DNA of 64,000 nucleotides, taken from Lactobacillus sp. ESL0680 (GTDB lineage: Bacteria; Bacillota; Bacilli; Lactobacillales; Lactobacillaceae). Where the stretch lies: NCBI RefSeq assembly GCF_029392855.1, contig NZ_CP113945.1, forward strand, positions 124,001 through 188,000, given 5' to 3'. This document shows, in pieces, positions 27,478 to 36,077 of this stretch; the stretch's first letter is position 1, and the number at the start of each line of letters is the position of its first letter. The notes under the pieces were generated by a model. That model worked only from the letters and a program-made list of their open reading frames with translations, was not told the origin of the DNA and made no database searches. The translations under genes were made by a program, and so were the position numbers.

Positions 27478-28671
27478 TTAGAAGTAAAGTCCAACAATTG
27501 TACCAGTTAGGATTGAAGCTAAAGTCGCACCTAAAAGTAGTTTCATTGAGAATTTAGAAACTAAAGTTCCAGATTTTTGGCTGATAGATCTGATTGAACC
27601 GGTAATAATCCCAATAACACTAAAGTTAGCAAATGACACTAGATAAGAAGAAATGATTGCATTTGCCTTTGGTGATAGAGTAGCTGCAATTTTATTTAAT
27701 TCACCTAATGCCACAAATTCGTTAGTTAAAATCTTGGTTGCCATCAAACCGCCGACTTTGGTAATGTCTGCTGCAGGTACACCCATCAGGTAGGCAATCG
27801 GGGCAAAGATATAACCCAAGAAGTTGGTAAAACTAATATGGAAAATCAGGGCAAAAGTATTATTTAAAAAGGTAATTAGGGCAACAAAGCCGATTAACAT
27901 AGCAGCAACAGTAACAGCTAGTTTGAAGCCGTCTTGAATGTAATTGCCGACAACTTGGAAGAATGGTTCTTTTTCAACGCCAGTTTCAATGTTGTTAACT
28001 GAAATAGTTTCTTCAGCTGAGACATCGTATGGATTAACGATACAAGAAACAATTAAGGCAGATAAGATATTGAGAAAGACGGCAGTTACTACGAACTTGC
28101 CGGGTACAAGCTGCATGTATGAAGCGAGTACAGCCGCAGAAACGGCACTCATGGCTGAGGCACAAATAGTGTAGAGCCGCTTTTCATCAAGCTTAGGAAT
28201 AATATCTTTAATTGTTAAGAAAACTTCAGGTTGACCTAAGATTGCAGTTGATACGGCAAAGTAACTTTCAAGTTCGCCCATGCCAGCTAATTTGTTAAGA
28301 ATAAATCCGGTCCACTTAATAATGAACGGTAAAATCTTAAGGTAGTTAAGAATCCCAACTAGTGCAGAAATGAACACGATTGGCATCAAAACATTAAGAA
28401 AGAAAACAGAAGCGCCTTTTTGAATAACTAGGCCGCCGAAGACAAAGTTGACACCGCCAGCGGCTTGAACCATTAACCAACTGAAGAAATTGGAAATGGC
28501 TGCCATCGTGCTGACCCCGCCGGAAGTTTTGAGACATAAGAACGAAATTATTAATTGCAAGATGAACATTACAGCCATTTTGCGGTATTTAATGTGCTTA
28601 CGATCATTGCTGACAAGCCAACCGATAACGAATACGAAGGCTAGACCAGTTAGTAAAAATAAAAATTGCAT
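27478..28671 (-). CDS. nupC: Concentrative nucleoside transporter, NupC/CNT family
   Basis: 397-residue membrane transporter coupling nucleoside uptake to H+ or Na+. Typical CNT features: about 8-10 membrane segments, GGVNFVFGG (about 71-79), the VSTAILGQPEVFLT and ICASAMSAVSAAVLASY blocks, and TNEFVALGEL. It lies divergent from the deo operon, which degrades the imported nucleosides, and shares a 259-base regulatory region with it. Confidence 0.93.
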   Translation of the reverse strand: MQFLFLLTGLAFVFVIGWLVSNDRKHIKYRKMAVMFILQLIISFLCLKTSGGVSTMAAISNFFSWLMVQAAGGVNFVFGGLVIQKGASVFFLNVLMPIVFISALVGILNYLKILPFIIKWTGFILNKLAGMGELESYFAVSTAILGQPEVFLTIKDIIPKLDEKRLYTICASAMSAVSAAVLASYMQLVPGKFVVTAVFLNILSALIVSCIVNPYDVSAEETISVNNIETGVEKEPFFQVVGNYIQDGFKLAVTVAAMLIGFVALITFLNNTFALIFHISFTNFLGYIFAPIAYLMGVPAADITKVGGLMATKILTNEFVALGELNKIAATLSPKANAIISSYLVSFANFSVIGIITGSIRSISQKSGTLVSKFSMKLLLGATLASILTGTIVGLYF

Positions 28672-28745
28672 ATTTTAACCTACTCTTACTTTTAACTATA
28701 AATATCTATTCAAAATTAATTATTGTATTAATGTATTGCTTTACT

Positions 28746-28760
28746 AATAAGCGCTTACAT
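28746..28760. promoter_or_regulatory. cre-like site between nupC and deoC
   Basis: Read on the minus strand, ATGTAAGCGCTTATT matches the CcpA consensus TGWAARCGYTWNCW except near its end. It is placed upstream of nupC, far from the deoC promoter, so nupC or both may be under carbon catabolite control. Confidence 0.5.
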
Positions 28761-28808
28761 TAATTGCTATTAAGTGTACCATTATTTTTATCAATTGTAA
28801 ATATTTTT

Positions 28809-28869
28809 ATTGAAATTATGTTCAAAAAGTAAACATTTTCATCAGCAGAGCCTATTATACAAATGTTCA
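28809..28869. promoter_or_regulatory. DeoR-like operator (palindrome plus repeated half-site)
   Basis: ATTGAA-N6-TTCAAA at 28809-28826 has the same arms and spacing as the Bacillus subtilis DeoR palindrome as I recall it (ATTGAA-N6-TTCAAT). A copy of its right half, ATGTTCA (28818-28824), recurs at 28863-28869, repeating the palindrome-plus-half-site layout known there. The SorC-family deoR gene is in the same operon. A separate inverted repeat TACAAATG / CATTTGTA spans 28858-28891. Confidence 0.5.
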
Positions 28870-28879
28870 GGTAAAAGCA

Positions 28880-28907
28880 TTTACATTTGTAAAAAATGAG
28901 TTATACT
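28880..28907 (+). promoter_or_regulatory. Putative deo operon promoter
   Basis: TTTACA (28880-28885) and TATACT (28902-28907) with a 16-base spacer. The inferred start is very close to the ribosome site GAAAGGAG at 28914-28921, giving a short leader. Confidence 0.4.
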
Positions 28908-28930
28908 TTAGGCGAAAGGAGTTGTTAAAT

Positions 28931-29584
28931 ATGGATAAAACAACATTAGCAAAATATTTAGATCATACACTTTTGAAACCAAATGCAACTAAGGAGGATA
29001 TCATCCAGATTTGTAACGAGGCAAAGCAATACAATACGGCTTCTGTCTGTGTTAATTCTTACTGGGCAAAGCTTGTCACTGAGGAATTAGCAGGTTCAGA
29101 TGTTAATACCTGTTGCGTTGTTGGCTTTCCTTTGGGAGCAATGAGCAGCGAGGCAAAGGCATTTGAAGCTACAAAAGCAATTGCAGACGGTGCCGAAGAA
29201 ATTGATATGGTAATTAACATTGGTGAATTGATTGCTGGTAATGATGACGCCGTACTTGCTGATATTAAGGCAGTAGTTGCAGCTGTTCACCAAGAGAACA
29301 AGTTACTCAAGGTTATCATTGAAACTTCATTTCTTAACCACGATCAAAAAGTACGCGCTTGTGAACTTAGTGAAGAAGCAGGTGCTGACTTTGTTAAGAC
29401 TTCAACTGGTTTTAGTTCTGCAGGTGCAAAGGTAGAAGACGTTAAATTAATGCGTGAAGTTGTTGGCGACCGTTTAGGTGTTAAGGCATCCGGCGGCATT
29501 CATTCTTATGATGAAGCAATGGCAATGATTGATGCAGGTGCTAGTCGCTTGGGTGTTAGTGCAACCTTGCAAATTTTGTCTTAA
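28931..29584 (+). CDS. deoC: Deoxyribose-phosphate aldolase
   Basis: Class I aldolase (217 residues) splitting deoxyribose 5-phosphate into glyceraldehyde 3-phosphate and acetaldehyde. Motifs: [12 protein letters not shown] near the N-terminus, the VIIETSFL strand, and FVKTSTGFS with the Schiff-base lysine. A TTG three codons upstream is in frame, but the ATG at 28931 is 9 bases after GAAAGGAG and is chosen. First gene of deoC-deoB-deoR-pdp. Confidence 0.96.
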   Translation: MDKTTLAKYLDHTLLKPNATKEDIIQICNEAKQYNTASVCVNSYWAKLVTEELAGSDVNTCCVVGFPLGAMSSEAKAFEATKAIADGAEEIDMVINIGELIAGNDDAVLADIKAVVAAVHQENKLLKVIIETSFLNHDQKVRACELSEEAGADFVKTSTGFSSAGAKVEDVKLMREVVGDRLGVKASGGIHSYDEAMAMIDAGASRLGVSATLQILS

Positions 29585-29603
29585 TTATAACGAGGCTTAA
29601 AAA

Positions 29604-30791
29604 ATGAAATATAAGCGTATTTTTGGGTTAGTAATGGACTCTATCGGTACTGGTGAAGCACCAGATGCCGCTGATTTTGATGATGTTGGTGCTGACACAT
29701 TAGGCCATATTGGCGAGTACTTTAAGGGCGAATTAAAGTTGCCTAATTTTGCCAAGTTAGGTTTGTCTAACTTGCGGGACACGCCAATTGCTGGTGTTCC
29801 TGTTCAAGATAAGCCGGTAGGCTACTTCGGTAAGATGAAAGAAGTATCTGTCGGTAAGGATAGTCTTGACGGCCATTGGGAAATGATGGAGATGCCGGTA
29901 ATGCAGGAATTAAGCTTTTTCCCGAATGGCTTTCCTGATGAATTATTAGACAAGATTGCGGCATTTTCAGGTCGTAAAATTGTCGGTAATCGTCCAGAAT
30001 CTGGAACAAAGATTATTGACGAATTGGGCGAGCACCAAATGGCAACGGGTGATTTGATTATCTACACTTCTGGTGATTCAGTCTTGCAAATTGCAGCCCA
30101 TGAAGACGTGATTCCCGTTGAGGAACTTTACCGTATTTCTCGTTATGCCAGAAGTTTGGTCAATGGTCCTAAGTATCGTGTTGGCCGAATAATTGCGCGG
30201 CCATATGTTGGCAGTGGTAAGGGTCACTTTACTAGAACTGCTAACCGGCATGATTTTACCCTAGAACCAACTGGAAAATCAGTTTTGGATTATTTGCAAG
30301 ATGCCGGTTACCACACAGTTGCTGTTGGTAAGACAATGGATATCTTTTCAGGTCATGGCATTGATGAAAATTACCATAATGAAAGCAATATGGACGGGAT
30401 GGATCATGTGGACCATGTAATGAAAGAAGACTTTACTGGTTTTTGTTTCATTAACTTAGTTGACTTTGATGCTATGTACGGTCATCGCCGAAATACAGCA
30501 GGTGATGGTGAAGCCTTGATGGCACTTGATAAGCGGTTAGGCACTGTAATGGCCAACATGCATGATGATGACTTGTTAATCATTACAGCTGACCATGGTA
30601 ATGACCCAACTTACAAGGGAACCGACCACACTAGAGAGTATGTGCCACTACTTGCTTATTCGCCAAGTATGAAGAACCCTGGCAGTTTAGGTACACGTGA
30701 GACCTTCTCTGATTTTGGTGCGACTGTTTTGGCCAACTTTGGTGTTAAGGGCAATGATGTTGGTACAAGTTTTTTAAATGATTTGCAATAA
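29604..30791 (+). CDS. deoB: Phosphopentomutase
   Basis: Alkaline-phosphatase superfamily enzyme, 395 residues, converting (deoxy)ribose 1-phosphate to the 5-phosphate. Metal-binding and nucleophile region [25 protein letters not shown] with the phosphorylatable Ser/Thr area, and [18 protein letters not shown] near the C-terminus. It links the phosphorylase (pdp) to the aldolase (deoC). Confidence 0.96.
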   Translation: MKYKRIFGLVMDSIGTGEAPDAADFDDVGADTLGHIGEYFKGELKLPNFAKLGLSNLRDTPIAGVPVQDKPVGYFGKMKEVSVGKDSLDGHWEMMEMPVMQELSFFPNGFPDELLDKIAAFSGRKIVGNRPESGTKIIDELGEHQMATGDLIIYTSGDSVLQIAAHEDVIPVEELYRISRYARSLVNGPKYRVGRIIARPYVGSGKGHFTRTANRHDFTLEPTGKSVLDYLQDAGYHTVAVGKTMDIFSGHGIDENYHNESNMDGMDHVDHVMKEDFTGFCFINLVDFDAMYGHRRNTAGDGEALMALDKRLGTVMANMHDDDLLIITADHGNDPTYKGTDHTREYVPLLAYSPSMKNPGSLGTRETFSDFGATVLANFGVKGNDVGTSFLNDLQ

Positions 30792-30888
30792 AAATATTAG
30801 AGTAATTCTTTTGTAGCCAGTTTTAGTGATTAAGTAATGAAATCAATGTTTATCAGTTGTTTACTAGCACCATGCTTTAATATATAAG

Positions 30889-30916
30889 TTGGTTTTATAC
30901 AGGATTATGGTAAAAT
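30889..30916 (+). promoter_or_regulatory. Putative internal promoter for deoR-pdp
   Basis: TTGGTT (30889-30894) and TAAAAT (30911-30916), spacer 16, with an extended TG one base before the -10. A small inverted repeat AGACT-GA-AGTCT follows at 30921-30932. The 176-base gap after deoB is otherwise without a gene. Confidence 0.45.
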
Positions 30917-30967
30917 TATTAGACTGAAGTCTGTTAGCAATAATTACGATAATAATGGAGAAATTAA

Positions 30968-31915
30968 ATGGCTGATAAATATGATAAAAAGAAATTGGCA
31001 CAGAGTGCGGCCATTGCTAGACTTTATTATGAAGATGACTTGGATCAAACTGAAATAGCAAAACAGGTTGGACTTTCACGGCCGACGGTTTCACGGTTAT
31101 TAAAATTAGCACGTGAAACAGGAGTGGTTAAGATTCAAATTTCTAATCCATTAATTAACGGAGACCATTTAAGTGATCGTTTATCCAAAAAATTTAATTG
31201 TAAAATTTCAGTTGTTCCCAGCAACTTTAATGGTGAATTAACAGCTCTTAATGGTGTTGGTGCTTATGCGGCACAATATCTAATGCGCTTGATTAAGCCG
31301 CATGATATTGTTGGCCTCGGCTGGGGCAAGACCATGCATGTGGTGACAACCAACTTGGAAAAGCGCGCTGTTTCTGACGTGCAGGTTGTTCAGCTCAAGG
31401 GCGGCGTCAATATCAATAATGAAGAGACTTACGCTGATGAGAGTGTGACCGAATTTGCCAATGCTATTGGTGCGGCCGCACACTTTTTACCGTTGCCGCC
31501 ATTTTTTGATAATAAAGTTACTAAAGAAATTGTTGAAAAAGATCGTTTTATTAACAAGACATTACAGCTTGGCCGGGCCGCAAACATTGCGGTCTATAGT
31601 GTTGGCACGGTGCGCAAAGATGCGCTGCTGTTTCAATTAGGCTACTTCAATAAAACGCAGAAAAAACAGCTGCAGGAAAAGGCAGTGGGTGATATTGTCT
31701 CACGCTTTATTGATCGTGATGGTAATATTGTTAGTCGCGGGCTTGATGAACGTACTGTCGGCATTGAACTGAGTGATTTAAAATCTAAGGAACATTCGAT
31801 TTTAGTTGCTAGCGGCATTTTAAAAGCGCCGGTTGTCTACGCCGTTATTAAAGCAGGATACGCAAACGAACTTATTTTAGATCAGGCAATTGCACAAGAA
31901 TTACTCACCTATTAA
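30968..31915 (+). CDS. deoR: SorC/DeoR-family deoxyribonucleoside regulator
   Basis: 315 residues. The N-terminal HTH (about 13-55) contains LDQTEIAKQVGLSRPTVSRLLKLA; the C-terminal half is a SorC sugar-binding domain related to sugar isomerases, expected to bind deoxyribose 5-phosphate. It belongs to the SorC type of DeoR as in Bacillus subtilis, not the E. coli DeoR type. Position inside the deo cluster and the operator-like palindrome at 28809 support control of deoC-deoB-deoR-pdp and possibly nupC. Confidence 0.88.
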   Translation: MADKYDKKKLAQSAAIARLYYEDDLDQTEIAKQVGLSRPTVSRLLKLARETGVVKIQISNPLINGDHLSDRLSKKFNCKISVVPSNFNGELTALNGVGAYAAQYLMRLIKPHDIVGLGWGKTMHVVTTNLEKRAVSDVQVVQLKGGVNINNEETYADESVTEFANAIGAAAHFLPLPPFFDNKVTKEIVEKDRFINKTLQLGRAANIAVYSVGTVRKDALLFQLGYFNKTQKKQLQEKAVGDIVSRFIDRDGNIVSRGLDERTVGIELSDLKSKEHSILVASGILKAPVVYAVIKAGYANELILDQAIAQELLTY

Positions 31916-31932
31916 TAATGAGGTGAGAAGCC

Positions 31933-33231
31933 ATGAGAATGGTAGATATAATTGATAAAAAGAGAAATAAGCAAGAATTAACCGACGCTGAAATTCAATT
32001 CTTTGTTGATGGTGTAGTCAGCGGTGAAATTCCGGACTATCAGACAAGCGCGTTGTTGATGGCGATTTTCTTTAATAATATGACTGACCATGAGCGTTCA
32101 ACGTTAACCCTAGATATGATGAATTCCGGCGATCATTTGGACTTGTCTGGGATTCCGGGGATTAAAGTTGATAAGCACTCAACTGGTGGTGTTGGCGACA
32201 AGGTTAGTTTGCCGCTAGCAGCAATGGTTGCGGCTGTTGGGATTCCGGTACCAATGATTTCTGGACGCGGTTTAGGTCATACTGGTGGTACGCTTGATAA
32301 GCTAGAAGCAATTCCTGGCTTCAAGGTGGAGATTGGCGAGCAAGACTTTATTGACCAGGTTAAGCAGGAAAAGCTGGCAATCATTGGTGCTACAGGTAAT
32401 ATTGCACCGGCAGACAAGAAGATTTATGCTTTGCGGGATGTCACTGATACTGTTGATTCAATTCCGTTAATTGCCAGTTCAATTATGAGTAAAAAAATCG
32501 CATCAGGAACTGATGCGCTGGTAATTGATGTTAAGACCGGTTCAGGTGCCTTTATGAAGACTTTGCCAGAGTCTGAAGAATTGGCACATGCCTTAGTGGA
32601 AATTGGTAAGGGTGTCGGCATGAAGTGCATGGCCCTGATTTCTGATATGAACCAACCACTAGGCAACAAGGTCGGTAATACTTTAGAAATTGAAGAAACG
32701 CTTGACCTGCTTAAGGGCAATGGTCCACAAGACCTACTTGACTTAGTCTTAACTCTTGGCAGTTACATGGTTGTTTTGGGTCAAAAGGCAGAGACAGTTG
32801 AAGAAGCTCGCCAGAAGCTTGAGAAAACAATTGCTGATGGGTCAGCTTTAGATCGGTTTAAGGCAATGGTAATTGCTCAAGGCGGCGATAGCAGTGTGAT
32901 TGATGATTACAGTGTTATGCCGCACGCGCAATTTAAGATTGAACTGCCTGCTAAGCAAGATGGTTATTTAGCACAATTGTCAGCTGATGAAGTTGGGATT
33001 GCCAGCATGAAACTTGGTGGCGGTCGTGAAAAGGCCGACGATCAGCTTGACTATGGTGTTGGAATCGAATTGCACAAGAAGGTTGGCGACAAGGTCAAGA
33101 AGGGCGAATCCTTATTGACTATTCATGCCGATAGTTCAGATGTTGCTGAAGTTCAAGAGATGCTTTACAATTGCATCAAAATTGCGGATGAGGCTAAGCC
33201 TTACCAAATGATTTATGAAGTAATTGAATAA
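31933..33231 (+). CDS. pdp: Pyrimidine-nucleoside phosphorylase
   Basis: 432 residues. Phosphorolysis of uridine, thymidine and deoxyuridine to base plus (deoxy)ribose 1-phosphate. Signature VDKHSTGGVGDKVSLPLA (about 78-95), SGRGLGHTGGTLDKLEAI, and a C-terminal domain ending in the usual biotinyl-like fold. An ATG at 31939 is also possible; GAGGTGAG (31920-31927) suits 31933. It closes the nucleoside catabolic operon and is followed by a terminator. Confidence 0.95.
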   Translation: MRMVDIIDKKRNKQELTDAEIQFFVDGVVSGEIPDYQTSALLMAIFFNNMTDHERSTLTLDMMNSGDHLDLSGIPGIKVDKHSTGGVGDKVSLPLAAMVAAVGIPVPMISGRGLGHTGGTLDKLEAIPGFKVEIGEQDFIDQVKQEKLAIIGATGNIAPADKKIYALRDVTDTVDSIPLIASSIMSKKIASGTDALVIDVKTGSGAFMKTLPESEELAHALVEIGKGVGMKCMALISDMNQPLGNKVGNTLEIEETLDLLKGNGPQDLLDLVLTLGSYMVVLGQKAETVEEARQKLEKTIADGSALDRFKAMVIAQGGDSSVIDDYSVMPHAQFKIELPAKQDGYLAQLSADEVGIASMKLGGGREKADDQLDYGVGIELHKKVGDKVKKGESLLTIHADSSDVAEVQEMLYNCIKIADEAKPYQMIYEVIE

Positions 33232-33233
33232 TT

Positions 33234-33282
33234 AAAAATAGCGTAATTAGATTGCACGCCAGTCTGATTGACGCTATTTTTA
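33234..33282 (+). terminator. Terminator of the deo operon
   Basis: AAAAATAGCGT pairs with ACGCTATTTTT (33234-33244 with 33271-33281), and the inner part pairs further with two G-U pairs and a bulged C, giving a long hairpin with a T tract. Confidence 0.8.
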
Positions 33283-33290
33283 TTGGCGAA

Positions 33291-33339
33291 AAGTCTAAAA
33301 AAGTCTAAAATAAAAATCAAAGTCTAAAAAAGTCTAAAA
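33291..33339 (+). repeat. Four short direct repeats upstream of the AAA ATPase
   Basis: AGTCTAAAA occurs at 33292, 33302, 33321 and 33331, as two pairs with 10-base periodicity, the last running into the AAAAGGAG ribosome site. The remaining space up to the gene is pure A/T. Possible operator for a factor binding one face of the helix, or a slippage-prone tract. Confidence 0.75.
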
Positions 33340-33348
33340 GGAGAATTT

Positions 33349-34419
33349 ATGATTAATCCGTTTAATCCGACTTTTGGTGATGTACCGCCAATTTTTTTGG
33401 ATAAAAACAAGCAGGTAAATGATTTAGTAAAATTAATTAAGGAAAGCCAATTTTCACGATCGTTTTTTATCACCGGTGTCCGTGGTTCTGGCAAAACAGC
33501 ATATTTAACACAATTAGCTAAACAATTTAAACAAGACGACAATTGTTATTATGTTGATTTACTTAATCGTAATGGGATTTTGACGAGCTTGGCACATAAG
33601 TTAGATCATCGGGTTCACTCTAAAGCAAATAGGCTATTTAATAGTATTAATTCTTTGAGTTTGGGTGGTGTATCAGTTAGTCGCGAAATTGAGGTTCCTG
33701 AAGTTGATGAGATTTTGGAAGACTTAATGTCCGAAATTAAGCAACAAGGAAAGTTTGTGGTTGTCACGATTGATGAGGTAACTAATTCTAAGGCAATTCA
33801 AGACTTTGCCCAGGTTTATAATTCACTTAAGCGAGCTGAATATCCAATTTATGTTGTAATGACCGGATTGCCTGACCTTATTTTGGATATTCAAAATGAA
33901 GATAAACTGACTTTTTTGTTGCGTTCAGAAAAAATAGTGATGATGTCGTTGAACGCTGCAGATATGGTGAATACTTATCAAAAAGTCTTTGCGTGTTCCT
34001 TAACTGTTGCAAACAAAATGGCACAGATGACTAAGGGTTACTCTTATGGCTTTCAATTATTGGGTTGGCTGTATTTTGAAGAGTTAAATGGCCGTGAACC
34101 AACTATAGAAGTATTAAATGAAGTTAAAGTACAATATCAACTAAAGCTTTTTGAAAATGCTTATCAAAAAATTTTGATGGGCTTGTCGGAAAATGACCGT
34201 CAATATTTGATAAATGTTAATGACCATTGTAAGTTCAGTGATGTTGTTGCCAAAATGAAAAAGACTAAGGGTTATGTCTCACAATATCGGCGTCGAGCAT
34301 TAGAGCGGCAGTTAATTACTCCAAGTGGTCATGGTTATGTTGATTATACGTTGCCATTTTTTGGTGAATATTTAAAGCAAACCCAAAATCCAGATTCGGT
34401 ATATTATTTGGGCTATTAA
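33349..34419 (+). CDS. AAA/Orc-type ATPase, function unknown
   Basis: 356-residue P-loop ATPase. Walker A GVRGSGKTAY at about 42-51, Walker B FVVVTIDE at about 137-144, a sensor-like VVMTGLP segment (about 167-173), and a C-terminal part that looks like a small winged helix (SDVVAKMKKTKGYVSQYRRRALER). The layout is that of the archaeal-type AAA ATPase families with C-terminal wHTH; bacterial members mostly lack assigned functions. It is a solo gene after AGTCTAAAA repeats. Its last codons (LGY stop) and the following bases recur downstream of the next gene, see the direct repeat at 34401. Confidence 0.82.
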   Translation: MINPFNPTFGDVPPIFLDKNKQVNDLVKLIKESQFSRSFFITGVRGSGKTAYLTQLAKQFKQDDNCYYVDLLNRNGILTSLAHKLDHRVHSKANRLFNSINSLSLGGVSVSREIEVPEVDEILEDLMSEIKQQGKFVVVTIDEVTNSKAIQDFAQVYNSLKRAEYPIYVVMTGLPDLILDIQNEDKLTFLLRSEKIVMMSLNAADMVNTYQKVFACSLTVANKMAQMTKGYSYGFQLLGWLYFEELNGREPTIEVLNEVKVQYQLKLFENAYQKILMGLSENDRQYLINVNDHCKFSDVVAKMKKTKGYVSQYRRRALERQLITPSGHGYVDYTLPFFGEYLKQTQNPDSVYYLGY

Positions 34420-34427
34420 TTATAATT
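34401..34427 (+). repeat. Direct repeat, left copy (3' end of the ATPase gene)
   Basis: 27 bases covering the last codons and stop of the ATPase gene. The same sequence recurs at 35275-35301 with one mismatch (34410 G versus 35284 A), 874 bases away, bracketing the secreted protein gene. Confidence 0.85.
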
Positions 34428-34546
34428 TTTGTGTTTATATAGTCTAGTTAAATGGCTGAAAAATATTATTAGAAATTCGATTAATTTTGTATAAAATTAG
34501 TAGTAAGATTAATAAAATTAAATAGATTATAGAAGGAACATGAGGA

Positions 34547-35257
34547 ATGAAACAGAGAAAATTTTTAGCTCTATTATGTATAGTAGTGTTAGCCATAAGT
34601 AGCATTGGAATGGAGAATATAGTAGTTTCTAAAACGGTTCAAGCTGCTAAAGAAGAATATGTGTCAATATTTAATACTGATAACTATGATACAAACAAAA
34701 AGGGCTTAACTTATGCTACAAAAGTTTCTAAGGATAAGGTTAAAACGAATCAGAAACATTCTACTGTAGTAGGAAATAAGTATGGATTTGTAAAGCCATT
34801 TAATATTCCAAAGTCATGGCGTGGAAACTGGTACGATAAAAACGGATTGGCCCAGAAGTTGACAGCAAATGCGTATAACATTGAAGGAATAATTACGAAT
34901 AGAATATGGATTGTTGGAAAAGTTAAGGGAACAAATAAATATCCTTGGCAAATAGCTGATAGATTGAATAAAAAATATCCAAGAGCGTATATTCATGATG
35001 CTCGAGGAACATGGAGGTATGTATCAGGTTTAAATTTAATCATTACTAGTCCAGTAACAGAAAAATCAGTTATAAAAGATGGATTTGCTTTTACATGTCA
35101 TAAAGAACAAGTTTCTGGAGAAGTTCAATCAGTTTATTTTGATGTTAATGCGAAAACAGGAAAAGTAAAAGATCAACTATTTAAAACTAAGCAATTAGCT
35201 AAAGAGTATGCTCATCATAAATTTTCTGATATGCATTACTCATCGAAATTTAAATAA
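34547..35257 (+). CDS. Secreted protein of unknown function, AT-rich
   Basis: 236 residues. A lysine-rich N-terminus, hydrophobic core (about 7-23) and probable cleavage after VQA (about 33) predict export without a lipobox. The mature part is basic with many Tyr/Trp/Lys and no motif I recognise. Codon use differs from neighbours: many ATA, AGA and TTA codons and clearly lower GC, which suggests acquisition. It is framed by a 27-bp direct repeat that copies the end of the upstream ATPase gene. A possible -10 TATAAA lies at 34500-34505; the ribosome site is GAAGGAAC. Confidence 0.75.
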   Translation: MKQRKFLALLCIVVLAISSIGMENIVVSKTVQAAKEEYVSIFNTDNYDTNKKGLTYATKVSKDKVKTNQKHSTVVGNKYGFVKPFNIPKSWRGNWYDKNGLAQKLTANAYNIEGIITNRIWIVGKVKGTNKYPWQIADRLNKKYPRAYIHDARGTWRYVSGLNLIITSPVTEKSVIKDGFAFTCHKEQVSGEVQSVYFDVNAKTGKVKDQLFKTKQLAKEYAHHKFSDMHYSSKFK

Positions 35258-35274
35258 TGTTTTAGGAGTAGTAA

Positions 35275-35301
35275 ATATTATTTAGGCTATTAATTATAAT
35301 T
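35275..35301 (+). repeat. Direct repeat, right copy
   Basis: 26 of 27 bases match 34401-34427. It would still read LGY-stop in the frame of the ATPase C-terminus, so it looks like a remnant or duplicate of that gene's end. Confidence 0.85.
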
Positions 35302-35310
35302 ATTCTTAGT

Positions 35311-35347
35311 AAAAAACGACAGCCCCTATAAAGAGCTGTCGTTTTTT
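35311..35347. terminator. Bidirectional terminator, secreted protein / thiW
   Basis: Perfect 13-bp stem (35311-35323 with 35335-35347), with A6 and T6 on the flanks, between convergent genes. Confidence 0.9.
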
Positions 35348-35857
35348 CTAGAAAAATAATTGCTGGATTTTTTGGAATTGCTTGGCCTTGTTTAGGCTTA
35401 ATAGAACAATAGTGGCAACTACTGATCCAATAATAGCAGCCCCGATAAAACGCGGGGTGTAAACGAACCAATACAGGTTATTGGAGCTGCCTGTGAACCA
35501 GACCATGACTGGGTAAGAAAGCAGCGAGCCGATAATTCCGGTGCCGATAATTTCGCCGAGACAAGCTGCCCAAATTTTGCCGGTTAACTTATATAAAATT
35601 CCGGCTAATACTGCACCAAAGATAGCACCAGTTAGTGCCAGTGGCGGAATTCCCATGATTAACATTCTGATAATTCCACACAAGGTTGCCATAATTGTCA
35701 CGTAAACGGGCCCCAGCATGGTAGCGCCAATAATGTTGATAACACTAGACATGGGCGCCATTCCTTCCACGCGAAAGATGGGCGATAATACCACGTCTAG
35801 TGCAATCATAATCGCCAAAATAGTAAGTTTTTCTGTCTGTTTTCTCTTATTAGTCAT
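35348..35857 (-). CDS. thiW: ECF transporter S component ThiW (thiamine precursor)
   Basis: 169-residue membrane protein, five to six hydrophobic segments, with the MSSVINIIGATMLGPVYV block typical of ThiW. ThiW is predicted to take up the thiazole part of thiamine (hydroxyethylthiazole) as the S component of a shared ECF transporter. Strong support comes from the TPP riboswitch and attenuator directly upstream on the same strand. ThiT would be longer with a different N-terminus. Monocistronic. Confidence 0.85.
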   Translation of the reverse strand: MTNKRKQTEKLTILAIMIALDVVLSPIFRVEGMAPMSSVINIIGATMLGPVYVTIMATLCGIIRMLIMGIPPLALTGAIFGAVLAGILYKLTGKIWAACLGEIIGTGIIGSLLSYPVMVWFTGSSNNLYWFVYTPRFIGAAIIGSVVATIVLLSLNKAKQFQKIQQLFF

Positions 35858-35891
35858 TTCTAACTCCCTACTTCTAACAAGCGTCTACAAA

Positions 35892-35924
35892 AAAATCCCA
35901 TTCGCACATAGCGAACGGGATTTT
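35892..35924 (-). terminator. Attenuator of the thiW TPP riboswitch
   Basis: On the minus strand, a 13-14 bp stem with one mismatch (35892-35905 with 35911-35924), loop of 5, followed by a U7 tract (A run at 35889-35895). It lies between the riboswitch and the thiW start, as expected for TPP-induced termination. Confidence 0.85.
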
Positions 35925-35933
35925 GCTTAATTA

Positions 35934-36004
35934 GCCTATCCCTTGCGCTAGTATTATCTAGATCAGGTTCATGGGTTTAATCTCAGCTTAAATAAGCACC
36001 CCAT
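35934..36004 (-). promoter_or_regulatory. TPP riboswitch (THI element)
   Basis: Reading the minus strand from 36004: GGGGTGC, GCTGAGA, ACCC, GAACCTGATC, GATAATACTAGCG and AAGGGA occur in the order and spacing of the thiamine pyrophosphate aptamer. With the attenuator at 35892-35924 it should switch thiW off when TPP is plentiful. Confidence 0.95.
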
Positions 36005-36077
36005 AGACTCTTGTATATTAATGTTAATTTGATTATAGACTTTCAATGATGAAAAAGAAAGCATAAATTCTATTTTC

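Noticed and set aside
33291..33339. Short CRISPR-like array
   Set aside because: Repeats are 9 bases with spacers of 1-10 A/T bases and no cas genes; not a CRISPR array.
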